From Alloalcanivorax xenomutans (GTDB lineage Bacteria; Pseudomonadota; Gammaproteobacteria; Pseudomonadales; Alcanivoracaceae), in NCBI RefSeq assembly GCF_900217905.1, contig NZ_OBMO01000003.1, forward strand, positions 1 to 64,000: a stretch of DNA of 64,000 bases, in the 5' to 3' direction. The translations under genes and the position numbers were made by a program. Numbering within the stretch: position 1 is the first letter of the stretch; the number at the start of each line of letters is the position of its first letter. Below, in pieces: positions 57,850 to 64,000 of this stretch. The notes under the pieces were generated by a model. The model was given only the letters and a program-made list of their open reading frames with translations. It was not told where the DNA came from and ran no database searches.

Positions 57850-57942
57850 TCTTTTTGTCCGCCGGCTTTTGTCATTGGGGAAAATCGATAAATATCGAGC
57901 GCAATGGTAGCACAGGCAGCGCCCTGGTCTGGCACTGCCCGG

Positions 57943-58839
57943 TTACTGGTTGACCGCCGCGGGGCCGGTCAAATACGGGCGGGCCAGGCTCAGGAGCTCG
58001 GCGAAGCTGTCCTCGACGCTCCGGTGGGAGGTGTCGAGGACGGCGTCGGCGCGACGGTAGTCGGCGTCGCGTTCGACCAGTATGCGTTTGAGGTCATCCA
58101 TGGCATGGGTATGGCCTTGCATTGGCCGCGTGTCGCCCTGGTCGATAACACGCTGCATGTGCTCTTCCGGGGAGGCTTTGATCCAAACGGTGTGGAAGCG
58201 GTTCAGCAGACGTTGAAAGGTCTCCGCTTCGGACACCAGGCTGCCGCCGGCTTCCACCACCGAAAGGGGATACTGTTCGATCACATACTCCAGCGCTTCC
58301 CGTTCGAAACGCCGATAAGCGGGCTGACCGCCGAGCGCCATGATCTCGCCGATATCCATGCCGGCGAGCTGTTCGATCAGGCCATTGAGACGGATATAAG
58401 GCACGTTAAGTCGCTCTCCAAGCATCCGACCCAGCCGGCTTTTGCCGCCACCGCGCAGGCCGATCAGCGCCACACCACAGTGTTGCCCCTTGTTCATGTC
58501 AAAATGCCGGACCAGCAACTGGTACGCTTCGTCCAGTTGAGCAGGGGACAGGCGATCGAGAAGATCCCGCAGAGGCGGCGGAAGGACCTGCTGTTCCTGT
58601 TGCGGAAGGATATCCTGCACTGGCACGCCCATGGCGGCGGCGAGCCGTTGAAGCAGCATGATTGAAATATTGGCCTTACCGCCTTCGATTTGTGCCAGAT
58701 AGCGTTCGGAGATGTCCGACTGGGATGACAGTTCCTTGCGCGCCATGCCCCGCCGGGCACGAATGGCGCGTACCCGGTCTCCAATGGTCGCCATATAGTC
58801 TGGCCCGTTGCTTTCATTCTGATCGTTGGCAGGGTGCAT
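57943..58839 (-). CDS. boxR: BoxR/BzdR-type regulator (HTH fused to shikimate-kinase-like domain)
   Basis: The 298-residue protein joins an XRE HTH (about 17-75, KELSSQSDISERYLAQIEGGKANIS) to a shikimate-kinase-like domain (about 120-295) with GLRGGGKS (127-134). This is the layout of BoxR/BzdR, repressors of benzoate degradation genes that respond to benzoyl-CoA. The downstream liv-type transporter and boxA fragment support this. ATG 58839 has GGAG about 7 bases upstream; an in-frame ATG at 58845 lies almost on the ribosome site. Confidence 0.92.
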   Translation of the reverse strand: MHPANDQNESNGPDYMATIGDRVRAIRARRGMARKELSSQSDISERYLAQIEGGKANISIMLLQRLAAAMGVPVQDILPQQEQQVLPPPLRDLLDRLSPAQLDEAYQLLVRHFDMNKGQHCGVALIGLRGGGKSRLGRMLGERLNVPYIRLNGLIEQLAGMDIGEIMALGGQPAYRRFEREALEYVIEQYPLSVVEAGGSLVSEAETFQRLLNRFHTVWIKASPEEHMQRVIDQGDTRPMQGHTHAMDDLKRILVERDADYRRADAVLDTSHRSVEDSFAELLSLARPYLTGPAAVNQ

Positions 58840-58899
58840 GCTCATCTCCGTTTCCCTGAGCGTACCGGCGATGGCCTCGGCCGGCGCTGATGGAAGGCA

Positions 58900-59652
58900 T
58901 TATCCCATGCCGAGGTGGGTGTCGAGTAGGTCGGCATTCTGGCTGATTTGCGGACTGTCACCGTCAAAAACCACCTTGCCTTTTACCAGCACCAGGTGCC
59001 GGTCGGCGATGGTCAGCAGGTTATCGATGTTCTTATCGACAATGATGCTGGCTATGCCGGAGCGTTTGATCTCGCCGAGGATCCTCCAGATCTCATCACG
59101 GATCAGCGGGGCGAGCCCCTCGGTGGCTTCGTCGAGAATCATGATGCGAGGATTGGTCATCAGCGCCCGTCCGATGGCGAGCATCTGCTGTTCGCCGCCG
59201 GATAGCAGGGCGCCATCGTGTTGCAGACGCTGAGCCAAGCGTGGAAAGGTATCCAGAACACGCTCAAGATTCCAGACGGACTGGCCCTCGCCATTGGGGC
59301 GGGCCGCCATGATCAGATGCTCATGCACATTGATGCCAGGGAAAATACCCCGTCCTTCCGGCACATACCCAATACCCCGGCGTACCACCTGCCAGGGCCG
59401 GCACTTGCGGGTCGGCTGTCCCAAGATCCGGATGCTTCCCTGACGGGGTGTAACGAAGCCCAGCAGCGTCTTCAGGGTGGTGGTCTTGCCCATGCCGTTA
59501 CGACCCATCAGGCTCAGGGTCTCTCCGGGCATCAGATGAAGATCAATGCCATGGAGCACATGACTCTGACCATAAAAGGCGTGTAGATTCCGGGCGTCGA
59601 TCAGAGGTTGCACCGTTGGCGGGGGAGAAAGGGACGCGTTGAAGGTGTTCAT
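58900..59652 (-). CDS. ABC transporter ATPase (LivF type), probable aromatic-acid uptake
   Basis: The 250-residue ATPase is of the branched-chain amino-acid (LivF) class. It has Walker A GRNGMGKTT, the signature LLSGGEQQMLAIGRAL and Walker B IMILDEATEGLAP. It pairs with the adjacent LivG-like ATPase to power the LivM/LivH-like permease. In box clusters of other proteobacteria such transporters import benzoate. It overlaps livG by four bases (ATGA) and lies 60 bases downstream of boxR's start, in the same direction. Confidence 0.9.
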   Translation of the reverse strand: MNTFNASLSPPPTVQPLIDARNLHAFYGQSHVLHGIDLHLMPGETLSLMGRNGMGKTTTLKTLLGFVTPRQGSIRILGQPTRKCRPWQVVRRGIGYVPEGRGIFPGINVHEHLIMAARPNGEGQSVWNLERVLDTFPRLAQRLQHDGALLSGGEQQMLAIGRALMTNPRIMILDEATEGLAPLIRDEIWRILGEIKRSGIASIIVDKNIDNLLTIADRHLVLVKGKVVFDGDSPQISQNADLLDTHLGMG

Positions 59653-60413
59653 GCCTGCTCCTGTTGATGTCGGCCCAGGTAGACGTCACGCACTTTTTCG
59701 CTGCCGCGAATGGCCGCCGTGGTTCCAGTCTCAAGGATACGGCCGTCGACCATAACGGTGATCCGCTCCGCCAATGCGAAAACGGAATCCATGTCGTGTT
59801 CGATCAGCACCAGGGTGTAGTCGCCGCGCAAGGCGCGCAGCAACTCGGTAACCCGGCTGGTTTCCTCACGTCCCATACCGGCAAGAGGTTCGTCGAGCAG
59901 CATCAGTGTGGGCGCGGTGGCCAGCACCATGGCGATTTGCAGTTGACGTTGCTCGCCATAGCTCATGGCGCTTGCCGGGGTCGACGCGCGATGCGTGAGC
60001 AGGCAGGTTGCCAGTGCCTGTTCCGCGCGCTCATCGACTTGCCGCGCGGTGGCGCGCGAGCGCCAGCTGGCGATGACGCCGCCGAGGTGGATACGGGCGG
60101 CGAGGCGGCAGTTTTCGAGGCAGCTCAGGCGCGGAAAAATATTGGTTTTCTGATGGCTGCGGCCGATACCCAGACGGGCCACGCGATGGGCCGGCAGGCC
60201 GTGAATCGGGTGTTGCCGATAGTGGATTTCCCCTTCGCTGGGGCGCAGCTCACCAGAGAGCAGATTGATCAAGGTGCTCTTGCCCGCGCCATTGGGACCG
60301 AGGATGGCGTGGACCTGGCCGGGCCGGACATCAAAGTCGACCCGGTCAACCGCGGTCAGACCGCCGAACCGGCAGGTCAATCCCCGGGTGGACAACAAGG
60401 GCGTGTCACTCAT
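59649..60413 (-). CDS. ABC transporter ATPase (LivG type), probable aromatic-acid uptake
   Basis: The 254-residue ATPase has LivG features: Walker A GPNGAGKST, an RSHQKTNIFPRLSCLEN Q-loop region, the signature MSYGEQRQLQIAMVLA and Walker B LMLLDEPLAGMG. The LivG-type C-terminal tail is present (GSEKVRDVYLG). The frame extends to 60509, but ATG 60413 has GAGGAGG upstream, inside the livM end, and gives the normal N-terminus. It is the fourth gene of the leftward livKHMGF operon. Confidence 0.9.
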   Translation of the reverse strand: MSDTPLLSTRGLTCRFGGLTAVDRVDFDVRPGQVHAILGPNGAGKSTLINLLSGELRPSEGEIHYRQHPIHGLPAHRVARLGIGRSHQKTNIFPRLSCLENCRLAARIHLGGVIASWRSRATARQVDERAEQALATCLLTHRASTPASAMSYGEQRQLQIAMVLATAPTLMLLDEPLAGMGREETSRVTELLRALRGDYTLVLIEHDMDSVFALAERITVMVDGRILETGTTAAIRGSEKVRDVYLGRHQQEQA

Positions 60414-60417
60414 GAGG

Positions 60418-61494
60418 TCAGCCCTCCTCGTGCTTTTGCGGCCCGGCGAGACCCAGACGCGTTTTGTTTGAAGCGGCGGGACGGGTGCGGAATAATCCGC
60501 CAACCCCAATCCTCGGCAGCCCGAGGCGGGGCGGGTCGAGAATGAGGCCGGCCAAGCCCTTCGGTAACACCAATACGATCAAAATAATCGTCAGCCCCAT
60601 CAGTAGTTGCCAATAGACGGTCAGATGCTCGAAGGCGTAGTGCAACAGCTCGTAGGCGAAGGCGCCGAGTAACGGACCGAACAACGTGCCCATGCCGCCA
60701 AGAATGACCATCATCAGCACTTCACCGGACAGGTGCCACCCCAACTGCGCCGGGTTGGCGAAGCCATACTGCATGGCCGCCAGCATGCCGGCGACGCCAG
60801 CCAGCACTCCGGAGATGACGAAAGCCGCCAGCTTGTAGCCGTAGGTGGCATAACCCAGCGCCTGCATACGATGTTCGTTGTCATGGATGCCGTCGAGCAC
60901 CTGGCCAAAGTAGGAACGTATCAACCAGTGCAGGAACAGGTAGGTAAGCAGGGTCATGCCCATGACGAAATAAAAGAACTGCAGCGGATTCTCGAGATCG
61001 ATCAGCGTCTGGTCGCCGATGGTCAGGGTGGGTTTGAACATGATGAAAAGGCCGTCGCTGCCGCCGGTGAAGCTGGCGTCACTGACCAGATAGTAGAGCA
61101 TCTGGCCGAAAGCCAGAGTGGTCATGATGAAGAAAATACCCCGGGTGCGTAGCACCAGTGCGCCAATCACCAGGGCGGACACGGCACTCACCAGCATCAC
61201 CAGTGGCAGCATCCACCACAGCGAAGCGGCGTTATAGGAGGGGCTGGCCAGCGCCAGGGTATATCCGGCGAGACCGAAGAACAGGGCATGTCCCAGGCTG
61301 ACCAGGCCAATCACGCCCACCAGAAGATCCAGGCTCATGGCGAACAGGCCGAGAATCAGCATCAAGGTCAACTTTTCCAGGAAAAAATCGCTGCCGTCAC
61401 CGATCAGAATGGGACCCCAGAGAGGATAGAACACCAGCAGAACGGTCAGCGCGAGCATGATTATCGGTACGCGCTTGGGGTAGCTGTGAAGCAT
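60418..61494 (-). CDS. ABC transporter permease (LivM type)
   Basis: The 358-residue permease has about nine to ten hydrophobic helices and the LivM pattern LLVGVIGLVSLGHALFFGLAGY, MTTLAFGQMLYYLV and the ATPase-coupling GYATYGYKLAAFVISGVLAGVAGML with GGMGTLFGPLLGAFAYELL. It forms the inner-membrane channel with LivH. GAGGAGG precedes ATG 61494. The stop is 4 bases before the livG start. Confidence 0.9.
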   Translation of the reverse strand: MLHSYPKRVPIIMLALTVLLVFYPLWGPILIGDGSDFFLEKLTLMLILGLFAMSLDLLVGVIGLVSLGHALFFGLAGYTLALASPSYNAASLWWMLPLVMLVSAVSALVIGALVLRTRGIFFIMTTLAFGQMLYYLVSDASFTGGSDGLFIMFKPTLTIGDQTLIDLENPLQFFYFVMGMTLLTYLFLHWLIRSYFGQVLDGIHDNEHRMQALGYATYGYKLAAFVISGVLAGVAGMLAAMQYGFANPAQLGWHLSGEVLMMVILGGMGTLFGPLLGAFAYELLHYAFEHLTVYWQLLMGLTIILIVLVLPKGLAGLILDPPRLGLPRIGVGGLFRTRPAASNKTRLGLAGPQKHEEG

Positions 61495-61504
61495 TGTATC
61501 CTCC

Positions 61505-62365
61505 TCAGGCGAACAGCCCGCGCGGTTTGATAATGAGCACGGCCGCCATGATCAGATAGATGATGACGCTGGCGAGAGCGGGGAGCAGCACCGGGCCAAA
61601 GGTTGCCGCCTGTCCTATCAGCAGGGAACCGAGGAAGGCGCCCTTGATCGAGCCGATACCTCCGATCACGACAATGACGAAACAGGTGATAAGGATGTTG
61701 TCACCCATGCCCGGGTACAGGGACGTCATCGGCGCGGAGAGCATGCCGGCAAATGCGGCCAGCCCCACGCCGATACTGAAAATCAGCGTGAACAGAGTGC
61801 GAACGTCGATACCGAGCCCTTCCACCATGTCGCGGTTGACCGCGCCAGCGCGGATGACGATACCCAGGCGGGTATGGCGGATAATCCAATATATGCCCCC
61901 CGCCACCAGCAGACAGATGGCGGCCACGAACAGCCGGTAGACCGGGTATTGGAGATTCCCGGTCAAGGCGATGTTGCCATTGAGGGAGGCAGGCACCGGC
62001 ACGCTCAGCACATCGCTGCCCCAGATGATGCGCTGGGCCTCGTTGAGTACCAGGATCAAGCCGAAGGTCAGCAGCACCTGGTAAAGGTGATCACGCCGAT
62101 ACAGCGTGCCGAGAAACAGCCGCTCGATCAGCAGCCCCAACACCACCGCGACGGGCACGGCCAGCAGCAAGGCGAGCCAGAAGCTGCCGGTGCGCAAAGT
62201 CAGATCATAGGCCAGATAGGCGCCGATCATATACATGGCGCCGTGGGCGAGATTGATAATGCCCATGATGCCGAAAATCAGCGTCAGCCCGCTGGCGATC
62301 AGAAACAGAAGCAGGCCATATTGCAGCCCGTTGAGCAGCTGTATGGCAATGAATACGGGATCCAT
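61505..62365 (-). CDS. ABC transporter permease (LivH type)
   Basis: The 286-residue permease shows LivH features: LQYGLLLFLIASGLTLIFGIMGIINLAHGAMYMIGAY at the N-terminus, the coupling-loop GLGIDVRTLFTLIFSIGVGLAAFAGML and IVVIGGIGSIKGAFLGSLLIGQ. Eight or so helices are predicted. GAGGAGA precedes ATG 62365. It is separated from livK by 66 bases with a hairpin, and from livM by 10 bases. Confidence 0.9.
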   Translation of the reverse strand: MDPVFIAIQLLNGLQYGLLLFLIASGLTLIFGIMGIINLAHGAMYMIGAYLAYDLTLRTGSFWLALLLAVPVAVVLGLLIERLFLGTLYRRDHLYQVLLTFGLILVLNEAQRIIWGSDVLSVPVPASLNGNIALTGNLQYPVYRLFVAAICLLVAGGIYWIIRHTRLGIVIRAGAVNRDMVEGLGIDVRTLFTLIFSIGVGLAAFAGMLSAPMTSLYPGMGDNILITCFVIVVIGGIGSIKGAFLGSLLIGQAATFGPVLLPALASVIIYLIMAAVLIIKPRGLFA

Positions 62366-62392
62366 GAACGTTCTCCTCGGGTCGGTTGCCCG

Positions 62393-62410
62393 GCAGGGGC
62401 GTGCCCCTGC
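62393..62410 (-). terminator. intercistronic hairpin between livK and livH
   Basis: GCAGGGGC (62393-62400) pairs with GCCCCTGC (62403-62410) around a 2-base loop. It lies just after the livK stop, where a partial terminator or stability hairpin would raise binding-protein over permease expression. Confidence 0.55.
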
Positions 62411-62431
62411 TTCGCGGGTCGCCTGATCGAT

Positions 62432-63634
62432 CTACATACGGCAGCCACGGGCCGGGTCTTCCAGGGCCCGGCTGGCGACGTCGATGACCTGGTTGCGACC
62501 GCCCTTGACCTGGCGGAGATAAATGTTCTGGATTGGATGGTGGGCCTTGGAGAAGGTGACCGGCCCGCGCGGGCTGTTCAGCTTGACGCTGGCCAGCGCC
62601 GAGATCAGCGCGTCCCTGTCGGCGCTGTCGCCGTCGGTCTGATCCAGTGCCTGGACCAGCATCATACCGGCGTCGTAACCCTGCACCGCATAGGTATCGA
62701 GCTCGCGCTCATAGGCTTTGCCATAGGCTTCTCGAAAGGTGCGATCCACATCCGAATCGAGACCGTCGGCGTAGTGCAGGGTGGTGAGGATGCCCTCGGC
62801 GGCTTCGCCCTGGGCGTCCAGATTGCCGTCGGTGAGGAACCCGGAACCCAGCAGCGGCACACTGTCCTTCAAACCCACCTTGGCATAGTCGCGTACGAAG
62901 CGGACCGCGCCGGCACCGGCAAAGAAAGTGTAGACCGCATCCGGCTTGATACTGGCGATATCCGTCAGATAGGGCTGAAACTGGGTTTCCGGGAACGGCA
63001 CGAGGATTTGTTTGACGATCTCACCGCCGGCTTTGGTGAAGGACTCCTCGAAGCCAGCGATATCCTCCTTGCCGCCGGCGTAGTTCCAGGTGATGGTCAC
63101 GACTTTGCGGTGTCCACGATCATAGGCCACCTTGCCCATGGGGTAGCTGTCCTGCCACATGGAAAAAGAAGTACGGAACACGTTGGGCATGCACAGTTGC
63201 CCGGTGGCCGCGCCCAGGCCGGCATTGGGGATGATCATGATGGCGCCGGTCTGCTTCGCCACTTTCAACATGCCCATGGCCACGCCGGAGTGCACCGGAC
63301 CAATGACCACATCAACCTTGTCGCCCTTGACCAGGCGGCTCATGTTCTGCGGCGCCTTGGAGGCGTCGGCCTCACTGTCGAGGACAACGTATTCCACCGG
63401 GCGCCCGCCCAGTTGATCACCGTTTTGTTTGATCGCCAGTTTCAGGCCATTGGTGATGGATTCGCCAAGGGGAGCGTAGGTGCCTGAATAGGGCAGCATC
63501 AGTCCGAGTTTTACCGGCGCTGCCTGTCCTGCCTCGTTTTGTTGCGCCAATAGGGGTTGCAACGAAGCCAACAAGAAGAGCCCCAGGCCGGTCAGCAGGT
63601 GTCGGGTGTGTTTGCGTATGCGTGTTTGTTTCAT
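62432..63634 (-). CDS. periplasmic substrate-binding protein (LivK type), probable aromatic-acid binding
   Basis: The 400-residue protein has a Sec signal peptide (basic start, HLLTGLGLFLLASLQPLLAQ, cleaved near residue 31) and the LivK/type I periplasmic fold: VKLGLMLPYSGTYAPLGESITNGLKLAI, GPVHSGVAMGMLKVAKQTGAIMIIPNAG and AVQGYDAGMMLVQAL. The substrate cannot be read from sequence. The operon context, boxR on one side and boxA on the other, points to benzoate or a related aromatic acid. AGGAGAG precedes ATG 63634. Confidence 0.88.
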   Translation of the reverse strand: MKQTRIRKHTRHLLTGLGLFLLASLQPLLAQQNEAGQAAPVKLGLMLPYSGTYAPLGESITNGLKLAIKQNGDQLGGRPVEYVVLDSEADASKAPQNMSRLVKGDKVDVVIGPVHSGVAMGMLKVAKQTGAIMIIPNAGLGAATGQLCMPNVFRTSFSMWQDSYPMGKVAYDRGHRKVVTITWNYAGGKEDIAGFEESFTKAGGEIVKQILVPFPETQFQPYLTDIASIKPDAVYTFFAGAGAVRFVRDYAKVGLKDSVPLLGSGFLTDGNLDAQGEAAEGILTTLHYADGLDSDVDRTFREAYGKAYERELDTYAVQGYDAGMMLVQALDQTDGDSADRDALISALASVKLNSPRGPVTFSKAHHPIQNIYLRQVKGGRNQVIDVASRALEDPARGCRM

Positions 63635-63710
63635 TTTTTCTCTCCTGGCAGGCCAGTCCTGCCCGTTTTTTTGTTGTAATGCTTTGGTTTAATGGGATCC
63701 CGAGCAGACC

Positions 63711-64000
63711 CTAGTAGGTCTCCACGTGATAGCGCCCGAGGCGGACCATGTCGTCGCGTAAAACGGGCCAGTCGAGTCCGTGTTTTTCCGCGATCATATG
63801 GAGCGATTCCTCGACGCCTTGCTCCATGCCTTTCAAGCCGCAGATGTAAATGTGGGTGTGGCTGTTGCCAAGTAACTCGCCAAGCAGGTTGCCGCGCGCC
63901 TTCATCCGGTGCTGGACGTATTCCTTGTCCGCATCCGGCAGCCGGGAGAACACCAGTTCCTTGTGGATGAGACTGTCTGGCAGCTTACTGAGCGGGCCGA
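63711..64000 (-). CDS. boxA: benzoyl-CoA 2,3-epoxidase reductase component BoxA (C-terminal part)
   Basis: The frame runs off the right edge of the window. The visible 95 or so residues show GPLSKLPDSLIHKELVFSR, MFSRLPDADKEYVQHRMKARG and the NADP/flavin-reductase tail HTHIYICGLKGMEQGVEESL, ending in GRYHVETY, as in BoxA. BoxA passes electrons from NADPH to the di-iron epoxidase BoxB, which acts on benzoyl-CoA. The gene lies 76 bases upstream of livK in the same direction, so the transporter is part of a box operon. Confidence 0.85.
   Translation of the reverse strand, partial: GPLSKLPDSLIHKELVFSRLPDADKEYVQHRMKARGNLLGELLGNSHTHIYICGLKGMEQGVEESLHMIAEKHGLDWPVLRDDMVRLGRYHVETY

Noticed and set aside
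61874-63487. Plus-strand frame of 537 codons over livH and livK
   Set aside because: It is antisense to two recognisable transporter genes and has Gln/His-rich composition without homology signals.

Overview
The window looks like the chromosome of a high-GC marine-type gammaproteobacterium. The neighbourhoods trxB-aat, ftsK-lolA-rarA-crcB-serS-cysG, yccA-tusDCB and gacA-uvrC-pgsA-tRNA, together with many acyl-CoA catabolic genes, suggest an Alcanivorax-like oil or fatty-acid degrader. That taxonomic guess is an inference from gene content only. No phage, transposase or CRISPR array was seen.

Layout. 0-12.8 kb is housekeeping: N-end-rule aat with trxB, the DNA translocase ftsK, lipoprotein chaperone lolA, replication-associated ATPase rarA, fluoride channel crcB, serS, siroheme synthase cysG, a REP-like palindrome, ybiB, the tRNA-thiolation genes tusDCB, a YccA-type membrane protein and tRNA-Ser(UGA). 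13.3-27.1 kb is a biofilm locus: a 2,938-residue BapA-type adhesin made mostly of 23 near-identical Ig-like modules with C-terminal RTX repeats, followed by its own type I secretion system (TolC-like, LapB-like ABC, HlyD-like). 27.2-30.0 kb has a small ABM monooxygenase and a divergent MFS pump/HTH regulator pair.

30.0-49.1 kb is a 19-kb acyl-CoA catabolic island. The leftward operon begins with MaoC hydratase, acyl-CoA dehydrogenase, MmgE/PrpD, CaiB-type CoA transferase and CitE-type lyase. This is nearly the gene content of the Pseudomonas itaconate (ich/ict/ccl) cluster. It continues into a kinase/SDR/dehydrogenase trio resembling the LvaA/LvaC (ACAD10/11-type) 4-hydroxyacyl-CoA route. The rightward part holds an AraC regulator, two more acyl-CoA dehydrogenases, two acyl-CoA ligases, a DUF35/thiolase pair lacking the usual thiolase cysteine, a GntR regulator and a thioesterase. 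Both ends carry the same operator-like array, three GTATAC hexamers at 7-bp spacing, once upstream of the itaconate-like operon and once between gntR and the thioesterase. The island therefore looks like one GntR-controlled regulon for an unidentified substrate whose breakdown passes through itaconyl-type and 4-hydroxyacyl-type CoA esters.

49.1-52.8 kb has a LysE exporter and an unusual ArsA-like ATPase / small CC-ending protein / CstA operon. 53.1-56.8 kb is gacA-uvrC-pgsA and a tRNA-Gly-Cys-Leu operon with a strong promoter. 56.9-64 kb holds an IclR-family regulator with two apparent DNA-binding domains, then a BoxR-type regulator, a liv-type ABC transporter and the end of boxA. This is the edge of an aerobic benzoyl-CoA (box) cluster, so the transporter probably imports benzoate or a similar aromatic acid.
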